A stretch of DNA of 64,000 bases from Lacticaseibacillus parakribbianus (GTDB taxonomy: Bacteria; Bacillota; Bacilli; Lactobacillales; Lactobacillaceae), in contig NZ_JANQBA010000012.1 in NCBI RefSeq assembly GCF_025490915.1, forward strand, positions 16,538 to 80,537, written 5' to 3'. The notes below the pieces were generated by a model. The model saw only the letters and a program-made list of their open reading frames with translations, did not search any database and was not told the origin of the DNA. Numbering within the stretch: position 1 is the first letter of the stretch; every line of letters begins with the position of its first letter. Below are positions 7,322 to 14,636 of the stretch, piece after piece. The translations under genes were made by a program, and so were the position numbers.

Positions 7322-7810
7322 CTAGAACGGCAGGTCATCATCACTGATGGCCGCTGCTGCGCCTGCGAACGGGTTGGCCGCTGCCGTGGCGGTTGCCGCC
7401 CACCCCGTCGATTGTGCTGGTGCTGTGGTAGCCGCTACCGGTTGGGCTGACGGCGCCGCTGATGGCTGCGATGCGGGTGCTGCCTGCTGGTTCTTGCTCT
7501 CAAGCAGCGCGAAGTTGTCGACCACGACCTCGGTCACATAGACCTTCTGGCCTTGGTTGTTGTCGTAGTTGCGCGTCTGGATGCGGCCCTCGATTCCGAT
7601 CAGTGAGCCCTTGCGCGTGAAGTTGCTCAAGTTCTCCGCGCTCTTGCGCCAGATCACGCAGTTGATGAAGTCGGCCTCGCGCTCGCCGTTGGCGTTCTTG
7701 AAGCTGCGGTCAACCGCAAGCGTGAATGAGCCAACCGCGGTGCCGCTCTGCGTGTACTTTAGTTCGATGTCGCGGGTCAGGCGACCCGTAAGTGAAACGT
7801 TGTTGATCAT
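7322..7810 (-). CDS. ssb: Phage single-stranded DNA-binding protein
   Basis: 162 aa. The OB fold occupies residues 1-105 ([64 protein letters not shown]). A low-complexity Ala/Pro/Gln linker follows, then the acidic tip DDDLPF that recruits replication and repair proteins. It protects ssDNA made by the phage replication and annealing machinery encoded next to it. The start overlaps the RusA gene by 4 nt. Confidence 0.96.
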   Translation of the reverse strand: MINNVSLTGRLTRDIELKYTQSGTAVGSFTLAVDRSFKNANGEREADFINCVIWRKSAENLSNFTRKGSLIGIEGRIQTRNYDNNQGQKVYVTEVVVDNFALLESKNQQAAPASQPSAAPSAQPVAATTAPAQSTGWAATATAAANPFAGAAAAISDDDLPF

Positions 7811-8193
7811 GCTTGTTCCTCCTTGTTTAGCTCGTAGACTTCCACTCGTGGGTTCACCTTATCGATGTAGAACCGGTCGGTGTACCCCGCGCCGACACGA
7901 TCCCAGTTGTCGTTGTCCAGGAACCCGGCCGCCATCATGCCGTCGAACACAAACTTGTGCTGGAAGGCGATGTTATCTGGATCTGTGCGGTGGTCGTACC
8001 AGTACCAATCGAAGGCTAGCGGGTGTCCCCACTCGAACGTGATGCCATCAAGCATGGCACGCTGCACGAACATCTCGACGGTCGCAGTCGCCTGCTTCTT
8101 GATTTTGGCGCCGCCGAACCGGCTGCCGCGCTCCGACTGGATGTACTGGTTCAGGGTCATCAGCGGCAGCGGGATTACAATCTTGTCTGTCAC
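7807..8193 (-). CDS. rusA: RusA-like Holliday junction resolvase
   Basis: 128 aa. RusA enzymes cut four-way junctions with catalytic Asp residues; here the motif [20 protein letters not shown] carries them, followed by [16 protein letters not shown]. The N-terminus [15 protein letters not shown] is also typical. It would resolve recombination intermediates produced with the DUF1071 annealing protein and SSB. It overlaps both neighbours by 4 nt. Confidence 0.9.
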   Translation of the reverse strand: MTDKIVIPLPLMTLNQYIQSERGSRFGGAKIKKQATATVEMFVQRAMLDGITFEWGHPLAFDWYWYDHRTDPDNIAFQHKFVFDGMMAAGFLDNDNWDRVGAGYTDRFYIDKVNPRVEVYELNKEEQA

Positions 8194-8930
8194 GGCTCAA
8201 TCGACCCCCACTCTTTGAATCCCGTCTTCGTATCGACCCAGTGGCCTTTCTCGACCGTGTAGCCAGGCACGAGGTTGTGGCTGATCGTGTACAGACTGCA
8301 ATCGTCTCGCTCTGCCATGGCCTCGACTGCGGAGTAGTAGTACCGGAAGTGATCACCCTTGATGAACCGTACGCCGTACGGCACCGGGTAGTTGATGCCA
8401 GTCGCCTTCTCCACCTTCGACAAAAACTCCTGGCTGACGTGCTCGCGCAGTCGCACCTGCTTGCGGTTCACGCCGCGCTCGTAGTAGTCTCGCAGCTTCG
8501 GTGTGAATTGCTTGATACGTTCCTCCGCCAATCGGTGCGTCTCAAGGTTCGCCTCGCTGACCGTGCGCTTCTTGCGCGGCTTGGTGCTCTTCCTCACCCT
8601 GGCCAGCGAGTGTCCTGGCATGAAGTGGTCATCGGCCCGCGGGTCGCTTTGATACATGGCGACGTCTTCAGGATCTAGCCCCAATGCCCGAACTGACACG
8701 CATATCTTGCCGTGCAGTTGTGCCATCTGCTGCCGCGTGACACCGCCAAGTACCGTGCCGATGAACGAGTTGCCGCTCGGATATACCTTCTCGACCCGCA
8801 GCTTGAGCTCCTGCGTATCAACCGCCGTGTCTTTGCGATATTCGCGACTAATCGAGCTCTCTAAAAAGCTCCGATGCTGCGGCGGTACCTTCACCACCAG
8901 TCCTGGTTTGAGATCCATTGCTGAAATCAT
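8190..8930 (-). CDS. Hypothetical phage protein, 246 aa
   Basis: 246-aa protein with no recognised family. The N-terminal part is beta-rich (LKPGLVVKVPPQHR, LKLRVEKVYPSGNSFIGTVLGG). The middle is basic (RVRKSTKPRKKRTVSEANLETH) and helical, and the C-terminus has paired Tyr residues (FRYYYSAVEAMAERDD). The ATG at 8930 follows GGAGGAAAG by 6 nt, which makes the start good even though it lies 83 nt inside the upstream gene. Its position between the winged-helix gene and RusA suggests a replication or recombination accessory role; this is inference. Confidence 0.6.
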   Translation of the reverse strand: MISAMDLKPGLVVKVPPQHRSFLESSISREYRKDTAVDTQELKLRVEKVYPSGNSFIGTVLGGVTRQQMAQLHGKICVSVRALGLDPEDVAMYQSDPRADDHFMPGHSLARVRKSTKPRKKRTVSEANLETHRLAEERIKQFTPKLRDYYERGVNRKQVRLREHVSQEFLSKVEKATGINYPVPYGVRFIKGDHFRYYYSAVEAMAERDDCSLYTISHNLVPGYTVEKGHWVDTKTGFKEWGSIEP

Positions 8931-9189
8931 GTAGCTTTCCTCCGTGTTGTTTTGCGAATTCCGCGCCGGCGCTGGTGACGCGCATCATGCGCGGCTTGTT
9001 CGGGATCTTCTCGATTAGACCGAGTTCACCCATCCGGTCGAGATGTTGTGCCGTGGTTGAAGTCGAACTCCAGCCCATGTACTCGCCGATCTCGCGAATC
9101 GTCGGCGCCTGCCAAGAGGCGTGCTGCCAGCACATATAGGCGATGATGTCCGCGTAGCGCTTGCTGCGGTTCTCACTATGCCGTCCCAT
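8848..9189 (-). CDS. LexA-like winged-helix DNA-binding protein without protease domain
   Basis: 113 aa. Residues 8-75 match the LexA DNA-binding wing-helix pattern: YADIIAYMCWQHASWQAPTIREIGEYMGWSSTSTTAQHLDRM, then LGLIEKIPNKPRMMRVT. The S24 peptidase half of LexA is absent. The last 28 residues are read from DNA that also encodes, in another frame, the start and ribosome site of the next gene (83-nt overlap). GGAGGGGG lies upstream of the ATG. It probably acts as a small transcription or replication-control factor. Confidence 0.7.
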   Translation of the reverse strand: MGRHSENRSKRYADIIAYMCWQHASWQAPTIREIGEYMGWSSTSTTAQHLDRMGELGLIEKIPNKPRMMRVTSAGAEFAKQHGGKLHDFSNGSQTRTGGEGTAAASELFRELD

Positions 9190-10135
9190 TCTTCGCCCCC
9201 TCCAGCTGCTTCAACGCCGCCAGACGTGCCTGAATCTCTTCCTGCTGGTCGTCCGTGGTCTGCACGTCAGGAGCTTGGTAGTCAGGCTTTGCCCAGTCTG
9301 GTGTCGTCTCCTGGCGTGCTTGCTTGCCGTAGCGTTGCGGACGCGGGGCGTTGGCCTTGGCCGTCTGCTCGTGGTCCTTAGCCTCAGCCTCAGCCTGCTC
9401 GACAGTCTTGATTCCTTGCTCGCGGTACTGCGTCAGCACACGGTCGAGGTACTTGTCAGCCGCCTTGGCTTTCACGGCGCGGCGGGCGGCGTAGTCGATC
9501 ACCCACATCACCAGCTCATCGCCAAACTCATCGACCCAGTTGGCAAGGTCCTGCTGAGCAACCGCGTTGGGGAACCCCCAGATCTCTTGCCAGCGGTTGA
9601 ACGCCGATTTTTCGTGCACGCGTCCGTCAGACAGACTGTCTTTGGTTTTATTTTCTTTAGTTTTATTTAGTTTAGTTTTATTGCCATCGGTTTCGGTTGG
9701 CATTGCCATAGCTTTGCTATCCTCGCTCGGTGGCATTGCCATGGCATTGCTATCCGGTTTGGTTGGCATTGCCATAGCTTTGCTATCCCACCTCTTTGCA
9801 GCACCTTTTTTGCCAGCTTCGGAGCGCTTCGTTCGTTTTCCGTCCATGTGCGCCATGCGGTCGTTTAGACTCTCGGAGTAGAAACACTCACCGTCATCGG
9901 TGAAGGCAAATAACCCGAAAGACTCAACCACATTTCTTACTTTCTCAGCGTCGGCATGTAGATCAAACCCGATTGCGTTGTAGTCCTTTTTAGCCGTATA
10001 ACTTGGCTCCTCTCGAAGCCGCTCAATGATGCAGAAGTAAATCCCGTAGCCCTCCATGCCGTACTTCATTCGGAGGTTGATAATCTTGTCGTCGTTTCTG
10101 GCGTTGCTGTCATGTGAGAAGTACGAGCTTGCCAT
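9176..10135 (-). CDS. Phage replication initiator (Lin1244/Lin1753-type N-terminus, DnaD-like C-terminus)
   Basis: 319 aa. The N-terminal 95 residues (SSYFSHDSNARNDDKIINLR, KYGMEGYGIYFCIIERLREE) match the Lin1244/Lin1753 domain of phage replication proteins. The C-terminal region (NRWQEIWGFPNAVAQQDLANW ... AADKYLDRVLTQYREQGIKT) is DnaD-like. A linker at about residues 115-150 repeats SKAMAMP/SNAMAMP three times because the DNA carries a 33-bp iteron array, then runs through a Lys/Thr/Asn tract encoded by AT-rich DNA. It would bind the origin within its own gene and load the host helicase. Confidence 0.85.
   Translation of the reverse strand: MASSYFSHDSNARNDDKIINLRMKYGMEGYGIYFCIIERLREEPSYTAKKDYNAIGFDLHADAEKVRNVVESFGLFAFTDDGECFYSESLNDRMAHMDGKRTKRSEAGKKGAAKRWDSKAMAMPTKPDSNAMAMPPSEDSKAMAMPTETDGNKTKLNKTKENKTKDSLSDGRVHEKSAFNRWQEIWGFPNAVAQQDLANWVDEFGDELVMWVIDYAARRAVKAKAADKYLDRVLTQYREQGIKTVEQAEAEAKDHEQTAKANAPRPQRYGKQARQETTPDWAKPDYQAPDVQTTDDQQEEIQARLAALKQLEGAKNGTA
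9641..9682. other. AT-rich tract beside the iterons (possible unwinding element)
   Basis: About 42 bp made almost only of A/T with repeated TTTAGTTT/TTTTATTT units, in a GC-balanced gene, directly adjoining the iteron array. This is the expected position of a DNA-unwinding element; the role is inferred. Confidence 0.45.
9695..9788. repeat. Three-unit 33-bp iteron array, candidate prophage replication origin
   Basis: Three tandem copies start at 9695, 9728 and 9761 with exact 33-bp spacing. Copies 1 and 3 (9695-9722 and 9761-9788) are identical over 28 bp; copy 2 differs at a few positions. Each copy contains two small palindromes (TGGCATTGCCA and ATAGCTTTGCTAT). The array lies within the replication-protein gene next to an AT-rich tract, as in many siphophages where the origin is inside the rep gene. 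Confidence 0.65.
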
Positions 10136-10842
10136 TACACCGCCCCCAATCCATCGAACCGGTTGAAGTCGGCTTTCGTGTTTAGCTTGAGACTGATAAG
10201 CGCGGCCTCGTCGAGTTTTACCGGTTTAATGTGGTAATGGTCGATGAACGCGTCAATCCCCAGATCATGCCGGATGGTGTGGTGAACCCGGCACAGCGGG
10301 AAGAACTTGTATCTGCGATTGTCAATCTCGTTACGGTTACGTCCGCTCCCAATAGGTGGCTCATGGTCAATATCCGCGTGCTTTCCACAGATAACGCACA
10401 TTCGGTGTTTCAAACATTGCATCATCAGCGGGTAGTCGCTTGGGATAGAATCCAGGTGCTTTGTCTGCCATGGAATACCACGTTCAAACCCGAAGTTAAT
10501 CACGTAGGTCAGGAACTCGGTTGCCTTGCTCATGCTGCAATCTGAAAGCGAGAAGTAGTCGCTCCCAGTTTCCGCCATGTAGTAGGCCTTGACCCACGCT
10601 TCCATCTCAAGCGGGTTGTACCCGGTGAAGTCTGCGTAGTCGTTGAGCAGCGCCCACACTTTCCGCCGCTGCTCCGGGCTGATGCTCCGGCCGTCCTCAA
10701 CGTCAATCGACACAGACGGCCGCCTTCCTGCCGCAAGCTGGGCAACCCGCAGCGTATCGACGTCCCGGCCGCCGGTTAGGCTTACTGTGATGGTCGCACC
10801 GCTGATTGCGGTAATCTCGCCGTCAAGCCGCACATTGCTCAC
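10135..10842 (-). CDS. Putative HNHc nuclease (HNHc_6-type) of recombination module
   Basis: 235 aa. The N-terminus is a beta-rich unit, followed by a conserved helical segment (GRSISPEQRRKVWALLNDYADFTG, then AWVKAYYMAETGSDYFSLSD). The C-terminal HNH-like zinc site is MCVICGKHADIDHEPPIG ... CRVHHTIRHDLG with Cys, His and Asn ligands. Such proteins are fixed neighbours of phage annealing proteins and are annotated as putative HNHc nucleases; the substrate is unknown. The GTG at 10842 overlaps the upstream stop; a second GTG three codons later has better spacing. Confidence 0.8.
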   Translation of the reverse strand: MSNVRLDGEITAISGATITVSLTGGRDVDTLRVAQLAAGRRPSVSIDVEDGRSISPEQRRKVWALLNDYADFTGYNPLEMEAWVKAYYMAETGSDYFSLSDCSMSKATEFLTYVINFGFERGIPWQTKHLDSIPSDYPLMMQCLKHRMCVICGKHADIDHEPPIGSGRNRNEIDNRRYKFFPLCRVHHTIRHDLGIDAFIDHYHIKPVKLDEAALISLKLNTKADFNRFDGLGAV

Positions 10843-11612
10843 CCCTCTTGCTTACTTGCCAGCTTAGCCTTTGACTGATTGATAGCCCGCAAGAGAAGAC
10901 CGTATTGATCAGCCGTAAGTTTATCCACCGGAACAACTTCTTCTGACTGAATCCCAACAATCTGTGCGCGGCGCTCAAGCCCGAGAAGTACCTGCTCGTA
11001 TGTGAACCTTTCCGTTCCACTCGCAATCTCGTCTACCATCGTCCGCGCGGCGTTTGCCTGGGTCTCATCAACAATGTTGCGCGCGTCGGCTGCGGCGTTA
11101 GCCGTAGCACTCTCGTCCGCTTCTTGGCTCGGGAAGTCTTCACCGGCGTAGATGTACAAGCCGATGCCGTGAAGCGCCAGGGCTTTGACGAACGCGCGCT
11201 GACGCGTCTTGTTAATCTGCATCATGTCAGGGCGAAGCACCGCAGCATTCTTGAAGTCCATCACGGGCAGTGATTCGGTTTCACTGATTCCGTTGATGGT
11301 AACCGTGCATTCGACCAGCGCTCCTTGAGGGGTAATCAGATATGGTACCTTGCGTCCGGTAAGCTCTCCATTAGGCCCAACCTCGTCGAACATCGTGTAC
11401 TCGCGTGTCGCAGCCGGATCAGCCTTTTTCATCTCCGACCAGCCCCACACCCACGACAGGTAGGAAAGCTTGGCGCTTTTGGTCTCGACCTTCTGGATGT
11501 GGTCAGAAACGTTGAGGTGGCTCAGCATCTCGAACTGGCTTGGCTTCGTGCGTTCCTCTGCCGACCTAAGGACCTTCTTAGCAACATCAAGTTTTTCGGT
11601 TTTGTCATTCAT
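10839..11612 (-). CDS. DUF1071/Sak-type single-strand annealing protein
   Basis: 257 aa. The sequence shows the DUF1071 signature: AKLSYLSWVWGWSEMKKADP, SLPVMDFKNAAVLRP, INKTRQRAFVKALALHGIGL and YIYAGEDFPS. DUF1071 proteins belong to phage annealing proteins related to the Rad52 superfamily and pair with SSB and a nuclease or resolvase. The C-terminal 80 residues are a helical tail. It lies directly downstream of the Gp157-like gene with an ATGA overlap. Confidence 0.85.
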   Translation of the reverse strand: MNDKTEKLDVAKKVLRSAEERTKPSQFEMLSHLNVSDHIQKVETKSAKLSYLSWVWGWSEMKKADPAATREYTMFDEVGPNGELTGRKVPYLITPQGALVECTVTINGISETESLPVMDFKNAAVLRPDMMQINKTRQRAFVKALALHGIGLYIYAGEDFPSQEADESATANAAADARNIVDETQANAARTMVDEIASGTERFTYEQVLLGLERRAQIVGIQSEEVVPVDKLTADQYGLLLRAINQSKAKLASKQEG

Positions 11613-12106
11613 CAGCTCATCCTCAATACGATTCCGCGGGGCTTGAATTCTGCCCCGACAACTTTGTGCCCTGCCGCCAAAGCGCGGCGAATCTTGTCTT
11701 TGTCAGGCCGCAGCTCGGTCTTGAACATATCAGCCTGCAAGTGGTCTCCATCAATGTTGATACCGAGCTGGCCACCGGCGTTTTGAATGTGCAGGTAGGT
11801 GTCGTCAGTTTCGATGGTCTTCAAGTCGTAGGCCCGCATTCGCTCCTTGACGATGGTGAACATCTTGTCCGCTAGGGCCTCATTCTTTGCAGCGCGGCCC
11901 GCCCACTCCTTGATTTTGTTTCGCTGGCCAAGCGCTAACGCTTTGGCATTTTCGCCGATGTGTGCGTAGGCTACCAGTTTGTCTTGAAGCGAACCGTCAA
12001 TCAGTGAATCGACGCTGTCCTGGTAGGCCTGCTCGTCGATGTCCCCGGCCTGGAATTTTGCCGTTAGATCGGCAATTTTAGCCTCGATGTTGTATAATGT
12101 GTCCAT
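11612..12106 (-). CDS. Siphovirus Gp157-like protein
   Basis: 164 aa. The N-terminus is helical (MDTLYNIEAKIADLTAKFQA, ADKMFTIVKERM), and the pattern of an internal loop followed by a short beta C-terminus (DDTYLHIQNAGGQLGIN, KVVGAEFKPRGIVLRMS) is that of Gp157 proteins of siphophages. Gp157 from Streptococcus phages has been linked to phage resistance or replication control, but the mechanism is not settled. The ATG follows GGAAAGGAAAAC. It opens the recombination operon. Confidence 0.85.
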   Translation of the reverse strand: MDTLYNIEAKIADLTAKFQAGDIDEQAYQDSVDSLIDGSLQDKLVAYAHIGENAKALALGQRNKIKEWAGRAAKNEALADKMFTIVKERMRAYDLKTIETDDTYLHIQNAGGQLGINIDGDHLQADMFKTELRPDKDKIRRALAAGHKVVGAEFKPRGIVLRMS

Positions 12107-12144
12107 GAATGTTTTCCTTTCCAGTCATCGGTTGCCTCCGGTGG

Positions 12145-12375
12145 CTATTTTTCGTCCCACGAGATCCACTGGCCGCCGCTGATTGGGTCTAGCGTGAAAC
12201 CGAGCGACGACAGTTCGATAATCTCCTGCGGGCTGACGTCCTTCACAGTCACGCTGGACTGGCCTCTTAATGCTGCGCCGTGGATGGCCGCCATCACGGT
12301 GTCGGCGTGCTGCTTAGCGCGAGCGTCGCGGGTGTAGGACTGAACCTGTTCGATTGTGGTGTCAAATAGTGTCAT
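12145..12375 (-). CDS. Hypothetical phage protein, 76 aa
   Basis: 76-aa soluble protein (MTLFDTTIEQVQSYTRDARA ...) with helices over residues 1-45 and a C-terminal segment EIIELSSLGFTLDPISGG. The ribosome site is CACCTCCTTTC on the plus strand, i.e. a near-full match to the 16S 3' end, shared as an inverted repeat with the divergent gene at 12429. No function is recognised. Confidence 0.6.
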   Translation of the reverse strand: MTLFDTTIEQVQSYTRDARAKQHADTVMAAIHGAALRGQSSVTVKDVSPQEIIELSSLGFTLDPISGGQWISWDEK

Positions 12376-12380
12376 GGTCT

Positions 12381-12422
12381 CACCTCCTTTCGTGTGAGAT
12401 AATTCACCTCGGAAAGGAGGTG
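12381..12422. promoter_or_regulatory. Divergent translation/promoter region bounded by an 11-bp inverted repeat
   Basis: CACCTCCTTTC (12381-12391) and GAAAGGAGGTG (12412-12422) are perfect inverted repeats; they are the Shine-Dalgarno sequences of the two divergent genes. In the 20-bp spacer TGAGATAAT (12395-12403) is an extended -10 for the plus-strand gene. Transcripts from it would have a very short leader with an almost perfect anti-16S match. Confidence 0.5.
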
Positions 12423-12428
12423 ATTGAT

Positions 12429-12998
12429 ATGGAAACGTCAGATTGGGTCCAGACCATCACTAGCGTTGTTGCAGTGATCATTGCCTTAGGGTCTCTGTGG
12501 TGGTCGGTAAAGATTCAACACGATGCGAACCGTCCGTATGTTATTGCCAAACTAGAGCCAATCCGTATTCATGGGTACACATTTGTCTACCTAGTTATCG
12601 AAAACTATGGCAACACCGGCGCAGACATTCGTGGGTTCAAAGCATCAAAAAACGTGGTGGCGTATGACGAAGCGCCATACAACAACAATCCTTTTGAGAA
12701 CGTCCATCAGATGCTCATCGCTCCGGGACAAACGATGAAGGCGGGCGTTGCTGTGAATACTCACAATCCGAACAGGAACAGTAAGATTTCGGAGTTTGAT
12801 TTGTCGTTCGAGTGGAGAGCTGTGGGCGGTAATAAGTGGAGTAAATCAACTTTTCATTTAGATTTGGAAGCCGCTCTCGATATGCAAGTGTTGTATGCTG
12901 CTCCTGATACAACGGGACGCGATGTTGCGAAAGAGGTAAGCAAGCTAACCAAGATAGTTGCGGAAGTGTTCAGAGAGTCAACCATCAACCACCTTTAA
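12429..12998 (+). CDS. Membrane-anchored accessory protein, opposite strand to phage operon
   Basis: 189 aa from the ATG at 12429; the ORF can be extended upstream but only this start follows GGAAAGGAGGTGATT. One N-terminal membrane helix (QTITSVVAVIIALGSLWWSV), then a soluble beta-rich domain of about 160 residues (PYVIAKLEPIRIHGYTFVYL, IENYGNTGADIRGF), predicted on the cytoplasmic or outer face depending on topology. It is inserted on the opposite strand within the replication operon and has its own promoter, features of a phage moron. A superinfection-exclusion or defence role is possible but unproven. It is convergent with a 55-aa minus-strand gene and overlaps its end. Confidence 0.75.
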   Translation: METSDWVQTITSVVAVIIALGSLWWSVKIQHDANRPYVIAKLEPIRIHGYTFVYLVIENYGNTGADIRGFKASKNVVAYDEAPYNNNPFENVHQMLIAPGQTMKAGVAVNTHNPNRNSKISEFDLSFEWRAVGGNKWSKSTFHLDLEAALDMQVLYAAPDTTGRDVAKEVSKLTKIVAEVFRESTINHL

Positions 12999-13145
12999 TT
13001 TGGCAAACTCATCCAAGTTAATGTTTTCTAGAAGCATCTTCGCCAGTTGGAGATCGTTCGTGTGTCCCAAAATGACTCGAACGATTTCTTTTTGCGTCTC
13101 GCGGATTTCAGCTGGTTCCATGATCGAATTTTGTGTCGCGTACAA
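12978..13145 (-). CDS. Small phage protein, 55 aa
   Basis: 55 codons starting at TTG (13145), with GGGGAGG 8 nt upstream. Sequence features: LYATQNSIMEPAEIRETQKE, IVRVILGHTND and LAKMLLENINLDEFAKL, mostly helical and soluble. The codon pattern is coherent and it continues the phage operon. Its last codons overlap the 3' end of the convergent gene at 12429-12998. The function is unknown. Confidence 0.5.
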   Translation of the reverse strand: MYATQNSIMEPAEIRETQKEIVRVILGHTNDLQLAKMLLENINLDEFAKLKVVDG

Positions 13146-13160
13146 TCGGCTCACCTCCCC

Positions 13161-13463
13161 TCAAAATTGTGCGTCGTAGTCGTGGTCAATCTTCTCCCCG
13201 ACCGGGTCAGGTTCCGGCTTCGGTTCTGGCGGGCCTTGACGAAGAATCACGCTGGCATCGAACGGATAGTCAGATACAATGCGATAGCTAACTTGGTCTT
13301 TCCGCTTCGGTTTTACGTGCCGGATTGGTTCTCCAACAGCCACTGCGAATGGCGCAAGTAGTTCGTTGGCCTTCGTGTTCGACCTATCGAAGTACGTCAC
13401 GCTGACCCGCGCGCCTTTCCGCATCGCTTCCACGACGGCACGCTCCAGTGATGTGATTTCCAT
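13161..13463 (-). CDS. Hypothetical phage protein, 100 aa
   Basis: 100 aa from the ATG at 13463 (GAGGAGG 7 nt upstream); a longer frame upstream is out-of-phase translation of other genes. Begins MEITSLERAVVEAMRKGARVSVTYFDRSNTK, then LLAPFAVAVGEPIRHVKPKRKD and YRIVSDYPFDASVI. The C-terminus is Pro/Glu/Lys-rich. The N-terminal helix-beta pattern suggests a small nucleic-acid or protein-binding fold. No family is recognised. Confidence 0.6.
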   Translation of the reverse strand: MEITSLERAVVEAMRKGARVSVTYFDRSNTKANELLAPFAVAVGEPIRHVKPKRKDQVSYRIVSDYPFDASVILRQGPPEPKPEPDPVGEKIDHDYDAQF

Positions 13464-13618
13464 CAGTCCGCCTCCTCTTCCGTGTTGTCCACCGCGTGCA
13501 GGTCGCCGGTGATGTCCAGCAACCAGTGCGGCATTGGCTTGTCTTCCAGGAACTCGGCGATGGCGCATAGGGCCGCCAGAACGGCGCCTAGGATGGCGCC
13601 GAATTGCAAGTAGATCAT
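13463..13618 (-). CDS. Small phage protein with membrane-like N-terminus, 51 aa
   Basis: 51 aa. The N-terminal 25 residues are hydrophobic (MIYLQFGAILGAVLAALCAIAEFL), followed by an acidic tail (DITGDLHAVDNTEEEAD). It is coupled to the next gene (stop TGA shares a base with ATG) and to the DUF771 gene upstream. A single-pass miniprotein of unknown role. Confidence 0.5.
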   Translation of the reverse strand: MIYLQFGAILGAVLAALCAIAEFLEDKPMPHWLLDITGDLHAVDNTEEEAD

Positions 13619-13923
13619 GATTGTGCCTCCTTTGCGATGCTGCGGAACTCCGTCCGCATGAACTCCGAGAACGCCAGCGGCTCGAACCGCCAGCCGATGC
13701 GCCCGCCGTAGTTGAAGGCGAAACCGTCGAGTTCACGCTGGAACCTTGGCTTGTCGAGAACGTGTGTGGATAGCCACGTCTGCGTCAGGCCGTAGCGGTC
13801 GAGCACGTCGGCAGCCGACCACCAGCGGCGGTAATCAGGCTCGTGCTGGAGACGTTCAGCCACGGCCTTGTCGACCGCTTGCTGAATCAGTTCTGGCGGA
13901 ACTGAGATTGTGATTGGTGGCAT
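13615..13923 (-). CDS. DUF771-like excisionase-type phage protein
   Basis: 102 aa. After an N-terminal helix (PPELIQQAVDKAVAERLQHE), WWSAADVLDRYGLTQTWLSTHVLD and the C-terminal IGWRFEPLAFSEFMRTEF give the winged, helix-turn-helix-like pattern of DUF771 proteins, common in the early operons of temperate Gram-positive phages. Its exact function is not established; DNA binding or excision control is plausible. GAAAGGAGG precedes the ATG. Confidence 0.7.
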   Translation of the reverse strand: MPPITISVPPELIQQAVDKAVAERLQHEPDYRRWWSAADVLDRYGLTQTWLSTHVLDKPRFQRELDGFAFNYGGRIGWRFEPLAFSEFMRTEFRSIAKEAQS

Positions 13924-13988
13924 GGATCAGGCCTCCTTTCGTTTGAACCTCGCTTGGCGGATAATGTGTCCGGGAAGGAGGTGTGAAA

Positions 13989-14354
13989 ATGAACATTGAT
14001 GAATTCGATAAAGTTGCCGTCACTATCATGAAGGCTGTGTATTCCCACCCTCAGTCAGAGCCGGGCTTCACTCAGGTCGAAAAAATTTTTACGGCAGTCA
14101 AGCCAACGCCATACGAAGTGGTCTGGGGCTATCTAAAAACTCTAGATGCCGACGGTTGGCTCAAACTTGACGGCGATTGGAGCGATGGCAAAGGCTTTTC
14201 TGACGACCTGGTCACCGCATCGCCAACTACAAAAGGCCGTACCTTTGCCGGACGTCACGAGCGATTACAGCGAGCTTTCGTTGTAAAACATTTTGTGGCG
14301 CCATTCATTACAGGCGTCGTAACTGCCGTCGTGGCATATCTACTTTCCAGATAA
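13989..14354 (+). CDS. Winged-helix protein with C-terminal membrane anchor
   Basis: 121 aa from the ATG at 13989; AAGGAGG lies about 7 nt upstream, and an in-frame GTG at 13983 overlaps that site. Residues 1-70 look like a winged helix (FDKVAVTIMKAVYSHPQSEP, VEKIFTAVKPTPYEVVWGYL, DADGWLKLDGDW), and residues 100-118 form one membrane helix (HFVAPFITGVVTAVVAYLLS), a tail-anchored layout. It stands on the opposite strand to its operon with a GATAAT box upstream, like the gene at 12429. Possible membrane-associated regulator or exclusion factor; unproven. Confidence 0.7.
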   Translation: MNIDEFDKVAVTIMKAVYSHPQSEPGFTQVEKIFTAVKPTPYEVVWGYLKTLDADGWLKLDGDWSDGKGFSDDLVTASPTTKGRTFAGRHERLQRAFVVKHFVAPFITGVVTAVVAYLLSR

Positions 14355-14489
14355 GAAGTAAATCGCAATGCCATACGCGACTCCCGTAAGAACAGACAGC
14401 GCGATTGGTAGTACCCACTCGTGATTGATGTTGAAGTTGTCCGCCGCCTCTGTCAGGCGACCTTTTAGCTTGCGTAAGTGTCTCATCAT
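14340..14489 (-). CDS. Small phage membrane protein, 49 aa
   Basis: 49 codons: a basic N-terminus (MMRHLRKLKGRLTEAADNF) and one membrane helix (WVLPIALSVLTGVAYGIAIY) ending FLSGK. Its end overlaps by 15 nt the end of the convergent gene at 13989-14354. Tandem ATG codons at 14489 and 14486. No clear function; possibly membrane partner of other phage proteins. Confidence 0.45.
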   Translation of the reverse strand: MMRHLRKLKGRLTEAADNFNINHEWVLPIALSVLTGVAYGIAIYFLSGK

Positions 14490-14490
14490 T

Positions 14491-14634
14491 CTAGTAGTAC
14501 CGGATAAGTGTTGCGTAGAGTTCCGCGATGGCTGCCACCATTGCGGGCTCTTTTTTTAGCTCTGGGTCGCGCAGTGTTTCGACGATATAGTTCGCGACTT
14601 CCTGGTTGACGTCGACCTCTTTTGTTTTTGACAT
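14491..14634 (-). CDS. Small phage protein, 47 aa
   Basis: 47 aa starting MSKTKEVDVNQEVANYIVET, fully helical and soluble, ending ELYATLIRYY. The ATG at 14634 follows GGAGGTCTAG; longer in-frame starts lack signals. It overlaps nothing but starts 2 nt after the stop of the Rha gene, so it is co-transcribed. The function is unknown. Confidence 0.5.
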   Translation of the reverse strand: MSKTKEVDVNQEVANYIVETLRDPELKKEPAMVAAIAELYATLIRYY

Positions 14635-14636
14635 GG

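Noticed and set aside
9641..9788. CRISPR array
   Set aside because: The repeats are only three, spacers are 5 bp and the unit is inside a coding gene; iterons fit better.
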